A stretch of DNA of 64,000 nucleotides from an uncultured Emergencia sp. (GTDB taxonomy: Bacteria > Bacillota > Clostridia > Peptostreptococcales > Anaerovoracaceae), in NCBI GenBank assembly GCA_904420065.1, contig CAJFTU010000028.1:17370-81369 (forward strand). The letters are read 5' to 3'. The notes below the pieces were generated by a model. The model worked only from the letters and a program-made list of their open reading frames with translations, searched no databases and was not told where the DNA came from. A program made the translations under genes and the position numbers. Shown one piece after another: positions 25,885 through 34,503 of the stretch; the stretch's first letter is position 1, and the number at the start of each line of letters is the position of its first letter.

Positions 25885-27645
25885 ATGAAGAACAAGAAAA
25901 GAGTACAGCTTACCATAGATGGCATGGATGTCAACGTGCCGGAAGATTATACCATATTAAGAGCGGCCAAGGAAGTGAACATCAAGATCCCGACGCTCTG
26001 CTTTCTCAAAGACGTCTGCGAGATCGGCTGCTGCCGGATGTGTCTGGTGGAAGTAGAAGGGATGAAGAACTGGCAGGCTTCCTGCGTGCAGAAGGTGGCC
26101 GAAGGGATGGTCGTAAAGACTCACACGCCGGATATCCTCAATTTCAGAAAGAAAAATCTGGAGCTGATTCTCTCCAACCATCCGGCTATGTGTCAGAGCT
26201 GCAACAGGGGTTCTACGGGATGCGAACTGAAAACTCTGGCCAACACTATGGACACGGAGTTCGCCAATTACGCAAAAAACCAGGAGGTTATTACAGCTAA
26301 TCAGATCATGGAGATTGACGACGGCATATCGATCATGCGGGATCCCAACCGGTGCATCCTCTGCAGAAGATGCATCAGCATCTGCCACAACGTGCAGACT
26401 GTCGGCGCCATCGACGTGATCAACAGAGGTTTCAATACGGTGGTCAGCACGACCTTCAACAGGCCTATCGACGAGTCTAAATGCGTAAACTGCGGTCAGT
26501 GTATCAACGTATGTCCTACCGGAGCTCTCCAGGAGCACTCCAATATGGATGATTTCTGGGAGATTTTGAAGGATCCGGAAAAAACGGTCATCGTGCAGAC
26601 GGCCCCGGCAGTCAGGGCGGCTCTGGGCGAAGAGTTCGATCTTCCGCTCGGAACCGATGTGACGGGAAAGATGGTAACCGCTCTGCGCATGCTGGGGTTC
26701 CACAAGGTATTTGATACGGACACCGGTGCTGATCTGACCATCATGGAAGAAGGAACGGAACTGATTGAGCGTTTGAAGAAAGGAGAAAATCTGCCGCTGA
26801 TTACGTCCTGTTCTCCGGGCTGGATCAAGTTCTGCGAACACAATTTCCCGGATCTTCTGGACAATATTTCTACCTGTAAGTCTCCTCATGAAATGCTGGG
26901 AGCGGTGATTAAATCTTACTATGCGGAAAAAGAAGGGCTTAACCCGGAAAATATCGCAGTGGTTTCGGTTATGCCGTGTACGGCAAAGAAGTTTGAAGCG
27001 CAGAGAGAGGAACTTTCGGTAAACGGTCTGCAGGATGTGGACCTGGTTCTGACCACCAGAGAACTGGCCAGGATGATCAAAGCCTTCGGCATCGATTTTC
27101 CGGCGCTGCCGGACAGCGATTTTGACAATCCGCTGGGTATTTCCACAGGAGCAGGCACTATTTTTGGCGCCACAGGAGGTGTGATGGAAGCGGCGCTGAG
27201 GACGGTAGCCGATATTCTGACCGGTCAGTCATCGGATTCTATCGACTACATGCAGGTAAGAGGCCAGCGCGATGGGATCAAAGAGGCGGAGATCAAGATC
27301 GGCGACAGAGTAATTAAAGCGGCAGCAGCCCATGGTCTGGGCAACGCTCGGAAGCTGATGGAGAGGATCAGAAATGGAGAGCATTTCGATTTCATCGAAG
27401 TTATGGCCTGCCCGGGCGGTTGTGTAAACGGAGGCGGTCAGCCGCAGCAGCCGTCATCTGTCCGCAACTGGACCGATATCGGAGAAGCAAGGGCTTCGGC
27501 GCTTTATCGCAGCGATCACGAGAGCTTCGTGCGCAAATCCCACAAAAACCCGGTGATTAAGGAGCTTTACAGGACTTATCTGGGTGAGCCGGGGAGCGAG
27601 AAGGCGCATCATCTGCTGCATACCCACTACCATGCGAGAAATTAA
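25885..27645 (+). CDS. hydA: [FeFe]-hydrogenase catalytic subunit, set 2
   Basis: This 586-residue protein has an N-terminal [2Fe-2S] domain (C39, C50, C53, C67), a His-Cys cluster (SNHPAMCQSC), two ferredoxin clusters (CILCRRCISIC, CVNCGQCINVCP) and an H-domain with TSCSPGW (L1), MPCTAKKFE (L2) and EVMACPGGCVNGGGQP (L3). The C-terminus HLLHTHYHARN is the usual small-subunit-like tail, which set 1 has in shorter form. L1 is TSCSPGW rather than TSCCPAW. The start at 25885 follows GTGGAGGACG; the longer open frame overlaps hydB. A NAD(H)- and ferredoxin-coupled role is inferred from the neighbours. Confidence 0.95.
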   Translation: MKNKKRVQLTIDGMDVNVPEDYTILRAAKEVNIKIPTLCFLKDVCEIGCCRMCLVEVEGMKNWQASCVQKVAEGMVVKTHTPDILNFRKKNLELILSNHPAMCQSCNRGSTGCELKTLANTMDTEFANYAKNQEVITANQIMEIDDGISIMRDPNRCILCRRCISICHNVQTVGAIDVINRGFNTVVSTTFNRPIDESKCVNCGQCINVCPTGALQEHSNMDDFWEILKDPEKTVIVQTAPAVRAALGEEFDLPLGTDVTGKMVTALRMLGFHKVFDTDTGADLTIMEEGTELIERLKKGENLPLITSCSPGWIKFCEHNFPDLLDNISTCKSPHEMLGAVIKSYYAEKEGLNPENIAVVSVMPCTAKKFEAQREELSVNGLQDVDLVLTTRELARMIKAFGIDFPALPDSDFDNPLGISTGAGTIFGATGGVMEAALRTVADILTGQSSDSIDYMQVRGQRDGIKEAEIKIGDRVIKAAAAHGLGNARKLMERIRNGEHFDFIEVMACPGGCVNGGGQPQQPSSVRNWTDIGEARASALYRSDHESFVRKSHKNPVIKELYRTYLGEPGSEKAHHLLHTHYHARN

Positions 27646-27664
27646 GATATAGTGACATAAGAAG

Positions 27665-27712
27665 AAAGAGGCTCTTCCGCGGATAAAAGAAAATTTGCGG
27701 AAGGGCCTCTTT
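27665..27712 (+). terminator. hairpin after hydrogenase set 2
   Basis: AAAGAGGCTCTTCCGC (27665-27680) pairs with 27697-27712 with one mismatch. Only TTTGC follows, so this may be a partial terminator or an mRNA-stabilising end. Confidence 0.6.
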
Positions 27713-27829
27713 GCAAACGCGCGTAAATGCGGGGCTGCATATAAAGCGATACCGGGTTGCCGTATACGGTATGTGACATACCTTCCCTTAGGGCAGCATA
27801 GGATGGCAGAAAGGAAGAGGGGGGATACT

Positions 27830-28894
27830 TTGCGGCAGAAGACAAGTATCACAAATGTGATCAAATATGCCGGCGCGTATATCGCGCTGGAGATCGGGTC
27901 GGGCTTCGCTACCGGACAGGAAATTCTGCAGTTCTACAGCTCTTACGGACTGATGAGCATTCCTGCGTCACTGATCAGTATGATTCTCTTCGCCTGGGCA
28001 GGAAGCAGGGTCATGGCCGCCGGATACGAGCTGCGATCCGTTGGAACGGCTCAGCCTTATCAGATCATATGCGGAAAAACTCTGGGAACGTTTTACGAGT
28101 GCTTTGTGCTCTTCTACCTCTTCGCAGGTCTGTCGGTGATGATCTCCGGAGCGGGGGCCAGCATACAGGAGTATTGCGGTGTGAACTATTACGCCGGAGG
28201 CATTTTTATGGCTCTGCTCGTCTTCTGTGCTTTTGCCTTTGGCTTGAAGAAACTGATCGATCTGGTGGGTATGATGGGACCGTTGATCATCGGCGTCGCC
28301 CTGTTCGTTGCGATCTGCACAATCCTGCCGGAGGCGGGAAATCTGTCAGGGATATTTGCCCGGGCGGAAACGCTGACGGAAATTCGCCCTGCGCCGACCT
28401 GGTGGATGAGCGGTATCCTTTACGCCGCGTACAACCTGGTCAGTTCCCTGGCTTTTCTCATGGCTCTGGGCAGGGATGCCTCGTCGGCGAAGGAAGCGGC
28501 CGCAGGCGGCATTGTTGGCGGGATTCTGCTGATGCTCACGGCTGTATTCATGAATATGGCTCTGCTTGCCAATCTGGATGAAATTGAGGGCAGCGTTGTG
28601 CCTACGCTGAAATTAGCGTCCGCGGTTTCGCCGATGACCGGCATCGTCTTTGTCTTTGTCCTGCTCTGCGGTATTTTTTCTACAGCGGCTCCAATCCTCT
28701 GGACAATCTGCAGAAATCTCGCCAGAGAAGGCAGTCGTAATTCGCTGATCATTGCATTGCTCATCAGTCTGGACGCTTTGATTCTGGGGCAGCTTCCCTT
28801 TGACCGGCTGGTAGGGGTAATCTATCCCATCAGCGGATACATGGGATTGCTTCTCCTCCTCTGCATAGGGAAATATCGTTGGAAAAGACGATAA
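27830..28894 (+). CDS. YkvI family membrane transporter (APC superfamily-like)
   Basis: This 354-residue integral membrane protein has about ten hydrophobic helices. It opens with IKYAGAYIALEIGSGFATGQEILQF, the unwound first-helix signature of LeuT-fold carriers, as in YkvI-family proteins. The substrate is unknown. I prefer the TTG start at 27830, because AGGGGGGA sits 5-8 bases upstream; the in-frame extension back to 27695 is polar, contains half of the preceding hairpin and is unlike the family. It is encoded between the hydrogenases and a GntR regulator, with its own downstream terminator. Confidence 0.75.
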   Translation: MRQKTSITNVIKYAGAYIALEIGSGFATGQEILQFYSSYGLMSIPASLISMILFAWAGSRVMAAGYELRSVGTAQPYQIICGKTLGTFYECFVLFYLFAGLSVMISGAGASIQEYCGVNYYAGGIFMALLVFCAFAFGLKKLIDLVGMMGPLIIGVALFVAICTILPEAGNLSGIFARAETLTEIRPAPTWWMSGILYAAYNLVSSLAFLMALGRDASSAKEAAAGGIVGGILLMLTAVFMNMALLANLDEIEGSVVPTLKLASAVSPMTGIVFVFVLLCGIFSTAAPILWTICRNLAREGSRNSLIIALLISLDALILGQLPFDRLVGVIYPISGYMGLLLLLCIGKYRWKRR

Positions 28895-28922
28895 AAAAGC
28901 CGGCTGCAGGAACCGGCTTCTG
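28892..28922. terminator. bidirectional terminator between convergent genes
   Basis: AAGCCGG (28897-28903) pairs with CCGGCTT (28913-28919). Six A on the left give a T run for the minus-strand GntR gene; on the plus strand CTGTTT follows. Confidence 0.75.
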
Positions 28923-28973
28923 TTTCGATTCGAGTTTAACTTTGATCGGGAGATTGATTGCGACAGGAACTTT

Positions 28974-29621
28974 TTAATTACCGCGCTTCTCCTGGAATCG
29001 ATTGTAGTGTTTGGCCAGGAGTGTCTTTGCTTTTTCGATGTCTCCGGTCATGATTGAGCTGAGAATCTGACGATGCTCCATCAGAGCCAGCATCCGAACC
29101 GTATCGATATACCAGTGGTCGTAAAGAACGGTAAGATAAAAGAGATCTTCGATTTCCGTATATTGACGGGTAATATACGGGTTGGCGCAGCACTGAATAA
29201 AAGCGCCCTCAAAAGCGATGGAATATCTGACGTATTCCTGTTCGCTCTCAGTTTCAAGGTGTTCCGTCTGTTCTTTAAGCGCTTTTTGCAGAAGCTGAAT
29301 CAGCTGATCGATTCGGTCTGTCTGCAGACACAGTTCCAGGGCGCCAAGAAGCATGCTGAGAATCGCCTGAGCGATCTGAATCAGCTTTTCGTTGGAAAAG
29401 CTGATAACACTGGGCCCGGCGTTGGGATAACTCTCAACAAGACCGTCTCTTTCCAACATGGAGATGGCTTCTCTGACCGGAGAGTTGCTGACGTTCAGTT
29501 CTCGTGAAATAGAGGAAATACTGAGACGCTGCCCTGGCATGTATTTTCGTTCGATGATGTTTGTTTTGATAATGTTATAGATCTGCTCGCGAATGGGCAT
29601 TTTTTTTATATTTTTTTCCAT
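28974..29621 (-). CDS. GntR family transcriptional regulator (FadR/FCD type)
   Basis: This 215-residue regulator has an N-terminal winged helix: REQIYNIIKTNIIERKYMPGQ, then SRELNVSNSPVREAISMLERDGLV with the recognition helix near residue 45. The C-terminal part is all-helical (about 80-215), like the FCD ligand-binding domain, which usually binds carboxylic acids. It is divergent from the ptb-iorA-iorB-buk operon, whose promoter lies about 300 bases from its own. Control of that operon by an aryl or branched acid is plausible but not shown. Confidence 0.85.
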   Translation of the reverse strand: MEKNIKKMPIREQIYNIIKTNIIERKYMPGQRLSISSISRELNVSNSPVREAISMLERDGLVESYPNAGPSVISFSNEKLIQIAQAILSMLLGALELCLQTDRIDQLIQLLQKALKEQTEHLETESEQEYVRYSIAFEGAFIQCCANPYITRQYTEIEDLFYLTVLYDHWYIDTVRMLALMEHRQILSSIMTGDIEKAKTLLAKHYNRFQEKRGN

Positions 29622-29647
29622 GCTTTCAGCCTCGCTTCCTTTTCATT

Positions 29648-29676
29648 ATTTTAAGTTAATCGTACAGCAAAGTCAA
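29648..29676 (-). promoter_or_regulatory. sigma-A promoter for the GntR gene
   Basis: On the minus strand TTGACT (29676-29671) and TAAAAT (29653-29648) are 17 bases apart, 26 bases before the start codon. Confidence 0.7.
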
Positions 29677-29926
29677 GGAGTTAGCAGAAAATAATGAAAA
29701 ATGGATAATGCGTGATTTTTGAGGCGTAATAGATGATAATTACCGGAATTTAAAATGTAATATCGATAAAAAGTGTTGGAAATACAAGAGATTAATCTTT
29801 GCCCGTTTCAAAATTTGCATAATGCATACAATTGTTTATATTTACAAAAAAATATAAAATAAATAGGCTTTTAAAACAATAAACAAAAGAAAAAGAAAAA
29901 ATAACGGCCAATTTAGATGAAAGAAT

Positions 29927-29955
29927 TTGACAAAGCATTTTTGCAACCATAAAAT
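29927..29955 (+). promoter_or_regulatory. sigma-A promoter for the ptb-iorAB-buk operon
   Basis: TTGACA at 29927 and TAAAAT at 29950 are 17 bases apart, giving a leader of about 23 bases before the GTG start. The rest of the 29622-29984 gap is very AT-rich. It contains TTGTTTATATTTACAA (29832-29847), a possible operator, and nothing else I can name. Confidence 0.85.
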
Positions 29956-29984
29956 GAAACTGTAAACAGAAAGGAGGACCCGGT

Positions 29985-30893
29985 GTGGCGATAAAGAACT
30001 TTGAAGAATTGAAAAAAATGGCCTCTTCCGCAGAGAAGAGAACAGTAGCGGTAGCGTGCGCCCACGACGCACACACACTGGAAGCCGTGCTGAAAGCGCA
30101 CGAAGAAGGACTTCTGGATTACATACTGATCGGAAAAGAAGATGAGATCGTGGAGAAAAGCAAACTTCACGGCACGTCCGTTTCCAGAGAAAACATCGTA
30201 AACTGTGAAAGTGACGAACTGTGCGCGGCAGAAGCGGTGAAACTGGTAAACGAGGGAAAAGCGAACTTCATTCAGAAAGGTCTGATGCAGACGGCGACGC
30301 TTCTAAAAGCAGTGGTCAATAAGGAAACCGGATTGAATCAGGGAAGATCCATCTCTCACGTAGCGCTGATCGATATCCCCAAATATCACAAGATTATGGG
30401 GGTTACCGACGGAGGCATGATCATGTATCCGAATCTGGAACAGAAAAAGGACATTGTGCTCAACGCCATAGAGATGTTCCACGGTCTGGGATACGAGGAA
30501 CCCAAAATCGCGGCGCTTTGCGCAGTGGAAACAGTCAATCCGAAGATGCCGGAAACTCTTGACGCCCAGGCGCTGAAGGAGATGGCCGCTTCCGGAGAAA
30601 TTGCGGGCTGCTGTATCGAGGGTCCTATTTCCATGGATCTGGCGGTCAGTCGCGAAGCTGCGGCAGTGAAAAAATACGACAGTCCGGTTGCCGGGGATGC
30701 GGATATTCTTCTCGTACCAAGCATCTATACGGGAAATATTATGGTAAAAGCGCTGATCGAGTTTGCCGGAACACTGATGGCCGGCTGCGTAATCGGAGCC
30801 AAGTGCCCGATTGCGCTGAATTCAAGGAGCGCCAGCTTTGAAGAAAAGTACTATTCTCTGCTGGCCTGCAGCATGATGGTAGAGAAAAAGTAA
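29985..30893 (+). CDS. ptb: phosphate butyryltransferase, second copy
   Basis: This 302-residue acyl-CoA:phosphate acyltransferase starts at a GTG, 7 bases after AAGGAGG. NFIQKGLMQTATLLKAV (near 90), GVTDGGMIMYPNLEQKK (near 137), NPKMPETLDA and SPVAGDADILLVP match the family and the first copy at 6479-7405. Here it opens an operon with an indolepyruvate oxidoreductase and a butyrate kinase. Its natural substrate is therefore probably the acyl-CoA made by IorAB (inference), not necessarily butyryl-CoA. Confidence 0.9.
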   Translation: MAIKNFEELKKMASSAEKRTVAVACAHDAHTLEAVLKAHEEGLLDYILIGKEDEIVEKSKLHGTSVSRENIVNCESDELCAAEAVKLVNEGKANFIQKGLMQTATLLKAVVNKETGLNQGRSISHVALIDIPKYHKIMGVTDGGMIMYPNLEQKKDIVLNAIEMFHGLGYEEPKIAALCAVETVNPKMPETLDAQALKEMAASGEIAGCCIEGPISMDLAVSREAAAVKKYDSPVAGDADILLVPSIYTGNIMVKALIEFAGTLMAGCVIGAKCPIALNSRSASFEEKYYSLLACSMMVEKK

Positions 30894-30908
30894 AGGAGGG
30901 TCTAATCT

Positions 30909-32684
30909 ATGAGAAAACTATTGACAGGCGACGAAGCTATCGCCAGAGGGGCTTACGAGGCCGGTGTCAGACATGCGTCGGCATATCCAGGCACGCCGAG
31001 CACGGAGATCCTCGAAAATGTGGCCAAGTACGATGAGATTTACGCAGAATGGGCGCCTAACGAAAAGGTAGCTGTGGAATCGGCCATCGGCGCTTCCATG
31101 GCGGGCGCGAGGAGTATGGCTTCGATGAAACACGTCGGAGTAAACGTCGCCGCCGATCCGTTGATGACCTTTGCCTATATGAAAGTCAACGGCGGCGCGG
31201 TTATCGTCACCGCTGACGAACCGGGGATGTTTTCCTCTCAGAACGAACAGGATAACAGGAATTATGCGAAAATGGGCAAAATGCCTATGTTCGAGCCGGC
31301 AGACAGCCAGGAATGTCTGGATATGATGAAAGAGGCTTATCGAGTATCCGAAGAGTACGGCGCCGTAGTTTTAATGCGCATGGTTACCCGTGTATGTCAC
31401 TCCAAATCCCTGGTAGAATGCGGACCGAGAGAAGAGGTTCCGGTAAAGGAATGGAAAAAGGAACCCCAAAGATACGTATGTCTTCCTGCTCACGCGAGAA
31501 TAATGCGCGTGGCGTTGGAAGAGAGGACCGAAAAGCTGGCGGAATACAGTGAGAAGTCGCCGTTTAACTTCGCCGAGATGGGCGATACAAAGATCGGCGT
31601 TATCGCTTCCGGTCCGTCCTATTACTATGCCAAAGAAGTATTCGGAGATACCGCTTCATATCTGAAGCTGGGCTTTACCAATCCTCTGCCGGCAGGACTG
31701 ATCAGAGATTTCTGCAGCAAAGTGGATAAAATCTACATCGTCGAAGAGGACGATCCGTATATCGAGGAATTCGTACAGAAACTGGGATTCACCTGTCACG
31801 GCAAGGATACGTTCCCTTCCTACGGCGAAATGACACCGGACGTGCTCAGAAAATCGCTCAATGGAGAGGTACTTTCTCAGATTGAATACAACAGGGACAA
31901 AATTACCAAGCGTCCTCCGACTTTCTGCGCCGGCTGTCCGCACAGAGGACTGTTCTATCGGCTGGGGAAGAGAAAGGATATCATGATCAGCGGCGATATC
32001 GGCTGCTACACTCTGGCGGCCGGAGCTCCGTACAACGCTATGGATTCTACCGTCTGCATGGGCGCCTCTATCTCTGTGGGACACGGAGCGCAGCAGGTGT
32101 TTAACAGAGCGGGCATCAAGAGAAAAGTCGTGACCGTGCTGGGAGATTCAACGTTCTTCCACACCGGCGTAAACTCCCTGATCAACACGGTATACAACAA
32201 CAGTAATACGATCAACATCATCCTCGACAACAGGATAACGGGAATGACTGGTCATCAGCAGAATCCGGGAACCGGATTCAATGTCAAAGGCGATCCTGCC
32301 CCGATGATCGATCTGGAAGCTCTGGTTAAGGCCATCGGAATCAAACACGTAAAAGTGATCAACCCTAACGATTTGAAAGCGGTAGATGCGGCCTTCGACG
32401 AGTTCATGGATCTGGAAGAGCCGTCGGTAATCATTACCAGATGGCCTTGTGTACTGAAGAAGTTCTCGGATGCGGATCTTACCGAGTTCCCGAACCTGTT
32501 CAAGACGAAGAACAAGGTTAATCCGGATAAATGTATCGGCTGTAAGCAGTGCCAGAAGACAGGCTGCCCTGCGCTGATCTTCGATAAGGAAGCGAAGAAA
32601 GTCCACATCAACAGAGCGGACTGTGTCGGCTGTGATGTGTGCACACAGGTTTGTCCGGTGAACGCGATCGAAAAGGAGGAGTAG
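30909..32684 (+). CDS. iorA: indolepyruvate:ferredoxin oxidoreductase, alpha subunit
   Basis: The 591-residue TPP enzyme subunit oxidatively decarboxylates aryl-2-oxoacids (indolepyruvate, phenylpyruvate, 4-hydroxyphenylpyruvate) to aryl-acetyl-CoA, reducing ferredoxin. It shows GDEAIARGAYEAG and YPGTPSTEI at the N-terminus, CAGCPHRG (near 343) and the TPP motif GDIGCYTL...GDSTFFHTG...NRITGMTG (near 360-450). Two 4Fe-4S clusters lie near the end (CIGCKQCQKTGCP, CVGCDVCTQVCP). The length is normal. A GGAGG site is present, and it stands 15 bases after ptb. It ends in TAG. Confidence 0.95.
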   Translation: MRKLLTGDEAIARGAYEAGVRHASAYPGTPSTEILENVAKYDEIYAEWAPNEKVAVESAIGASMAGARSMASMKHVGVNVAADPLMTFAYMKVNGGAVIVTADEPGMFSSQNEQDNRNYAKMGKMPMFEPADSQECLDMMKEAYRVSEEYGAVVLMRMVTRVCHSKSLVECGPREEVPVKEWKKEPQRYVCLPAHARIMRVALEERTEKLAEYSEKSPFNFAEMGDTKIGVIASGPSYYYAKEVFGDTASYLKLGFTNPLPAGLIRDFCSKVDKIYIVEEDDPYIEEFVQKLGFTCHGKDTFPSYGEMTPDVLRKSLNGEVLSQIEYNRDKITKRPPTFCAGCPHRGLFYRLGKRKDIMISGDIGCYTLAAGAPYNAMDSTVCMGASISVGHGAQQVFNRAGIKRKVVTVLGDSTFFHTGVNSLINTVYNNSNTINIILDNRITGMTGHQQNPGTGFNVKGDPAPMIDLEALVKAIGIKHVKVINPNDLKAVDAAFDEFMDLEEPSVIITRWPCVLKKFSDADLTEFPNLFKTKNKVNPDKCIGCKQCQKTGCPALIFDKEAKKVHINRADCVGCDVCTQVCPVNAIEKEE

Positions 32685-32688
32685 CGAG

Positions 32689-33267
32689 ATGACGAAAAAT
32701 ATTCTGCTGTCGGGTGTCGGCGGACAGGGAACGATTACTGCCGCAAAGATGCTCACATTTGGTCTTATGGAGGCCGGTTACGACGTAAAAATGAGCGAGA
32801 TCCACGGAATGAGTCAGAGAGGCGGAGATGTGGTTTCGCAGGTAAGATACAGCAAAGACAAGGTGTTTTCTCCGGTCATTGAAAAAGGAACGGCGGACAT
32901 CGTGGTTTCCTTTGAGGAGATGGAGGCGCTGAGAACGTTGGAGTACCTCAAACCGGATGGCGCCGTGGTGGTCAACACAGAGAGGATTCCATCCATGACG
33001 GTGCTGACCGGCGCAGAAGAGTATGCCGACGATATCATCGAGGAGATCAAGAAGGCGGTAGAGCGTGTGCATACGCTGAACGCCTCTCAGTTGGCTGCGG
33101 ATCTGGGCAATGTAAAGGCCGCTAACGTGATTCTCCTTGGCGCGCTGGTAAAGCTGATGGGACTGGAGGACATCGACTGGCCGGATATCATCCGAAAAAA
33201 CGTAAAGGAAAAATTTGTGGATCTGAACCTGAAAGCGTTTCAGGTAGGTATGGATGCCGTGAAATAG
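32689..33267 (+). CDS. iorB: indolepyruvate:ferredoxin oxidoreductase, beta subunit
   Basis: This 192-residue gamma-type subunit carries GVGGQGTITAAKML near residue 7, the EIHGMSQRGGDVVSQVRY segment near 42 and a VSFEEMEALR stretch, as in IorB. It forms a heterodimer-based complex with IorA. It starts 4 bases after iorA, so the two are coupled. It ends in TAG. Confidence 0.95.
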   Translation: MTKNILLSGVGGQGTITAAKMLTFGLMEAGYDVKMSEIHGMSQRGGDVVSQVRYSKDKVFSPVIEKGTADIVVSFEEMEALRTLEYLKPDGAVVVNTERIPSMTVLTGAEEYADDIIEEIKKAVERVHTLNASQLAADLGNVKAANVILLGALVKLMGLEDIDWPDIIRKNVKEKFVDLNLKAFQVGMDAVK

Positions 33268-33312
33268 CGGTGTGCCGAAGACAAACAGGGAAAATAAAGG
33301 AGTATTTGGAAA

Positions 33313-34383
33313 ATGCCGATAAAACAACTGATTATCAATCCCGGATCGACCAGCACCAAGTTGGCGGTCTACGAAGACGAGCGAAAGATTCTGCAGGAGA
33401 CCATAGAGCACTCTGCTGAAGAACTGGCGGCTTTCGAGACACTGCCGGATCAGGTGCCGTACAGGACAGAACTGGTCAAGGGTTTTCTGTCCCAACACGG
33501 AATCGGTCTCGATCAGCTCTCCGGAATAATGGGCCGGGGCGGAATGGTCTGGGGAATAGAAACCGGCGGCTACAGGGTAAACGACGATTTGATGAAGGCT
33601 CTTGCCGATGAAGAGTTATCTTCGCCTCACGCGTCAAATTTGGGCGGTCTGATCGGCAGACCTCTGGCCGACGAGGCGGGAATACCGGCTTTCATCTATG
33701 ACGCAGTAACCGGCGCTTCACTTCCCGAGGTGGCTAAAGTCACCGGTTTTCCGGAAATCGTGAAACAGAGCTGCTGCCACGTTCTGAACAGCCGGGCCAT
33801 GGCGATAAAGTATGCCAAGGAGAACGGACTGGATTACCGTAAGATCAATATCGTGGTGGTACATATGGGCGGAGGAATTTCCATGAGCGCTCACAGACAG
33901 GGCGAAATCGTGGATTCCATCGGAGACGATGAAGGGCAGTTTTCGCCGGAACGCTCGGGCTGCGTTCAGCTGCTGGAGTTCCTCAAGCTGTGTTACAGCG
34001 GAAAATATACTTATGCCGAGATGAAGAAGAAGTGCCGCGGTAAGGGCGGTATGGCGGCGTATCTGGGAACCTCCGATGCCAGAGAGATCGAGAAGATGAT
34101 CGACGGAGGCGACGAGAAAGCGAAACTGCTGTACGATGCGGAGGCTTACCAGGTGGCTAAAGGCATAGGACAGATGTCGGCGGTTCTCAAAGGAGATATC
34201 CGGACGATCATTCTGACCGGCGGCCTGGCCCATTCCAAGCGGCTCACCGATGCCATCACGGAATACGTAAAGTTTATCGCTCCGGTGACGGTTATGCCGG
34301 GAGAAAACGAAATGGAAGCTCTCGCCCTGGGCGGTCTGCGCCTTCTGCGCGGAGAGGAAGAGGCGAAGGAGTTCAAGCTGTAG
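33313..34383 (+). CDS. buk: butyrate kinase family acyl kinase
   Basis: This 356-residue ASKHA-fold kinase makes ATP from an acyl phosphate. INPGSTSTK (near 8) and GRGGMVWGIETGGYRVND (near 75) are butyrate kinase signatures, followed by SPHASNLGG, VHMGGGISMSAH (near 177) and ILTGGLAHS (near 297). As last gene of the operon it would complete acyl-CoA to acyl-phosphate to acid plus ATP. Branched-chain fatty acid kinases look the same at this level, so acyl specificity is open. It ends in TAG, followed by a strong terminator. Confidence 0.93.
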   Translation: MPIKQLIINPGSTSTKLAVYEDERKILQETIEHSAEELAAFETLPDQVPYRTELVKGFLSQHGIGLDQLSGIMGRGGMVWGIETGGYRVNDDLMKALADEELSSPHASNLGGLIGRPLADEAGIPAFIYDAVTGASLPEVAKVTGFPEIVKQSCCHVLNSRAMAIKYAKENGLDYRKINIVVVHMGGGISMSAHRQGEIVDSIGDDEGQFSPERSGCVQLLEFLKLCYSGKYTYAEMKKKCRGKGGMAAYLGTSDAREIEKMIDGGDEKAKLLYDAEAYQVAKGIGQMSAVLKGDIRTIILTGGLAHSKRLTDAITEYVKFIAPVTVMPGENEMEALALGGLRLLRGEEEAKEFKL

Positions 34384-34441
34384 GTGCTTTGCGCAAAGCG
34401 CAGTAGATGTTAAGACGTCAAAATAGTGATGAACAGGTTAT

Positions 34442-34489
34442 AAAACAAACGCTCTCCGAGTTTGTCGTATGTCGGAGAGCGTTTGTTTT
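34442..34489. terminator. bidirectional terminator between buk and nhaC-like gene
   Basis: An 18-base perfect stem (34442-34459 with 34472-34489) has an A-rich left end and a T-rich right end, so it can stop both convergent genes. A separate perfect palindrome GCTTTGCGCAAAGC lies at 34386-34399, right after the buk stop. Confidence 0.92.
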
Positions 34490-34503
34490 ATTGTATGATG
34501 TTT

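Noticed and set aside
27695..27829. N-terminal extension of the YkvI-like transporter
   Set aside because: It contains one arm of the hairpin after hydA, has no ribosome site, and is polar, unlike the family; TTG 27830 has a strong site.
29832..29847. TTGTTTATATTTACAA as a Rex site upstream of ptb
   Set aside because: The dyad is 16 bases, not the 18 of Rex sites, and lacks the inner TAA/TTA steps; kept only as an unspecified dyad.
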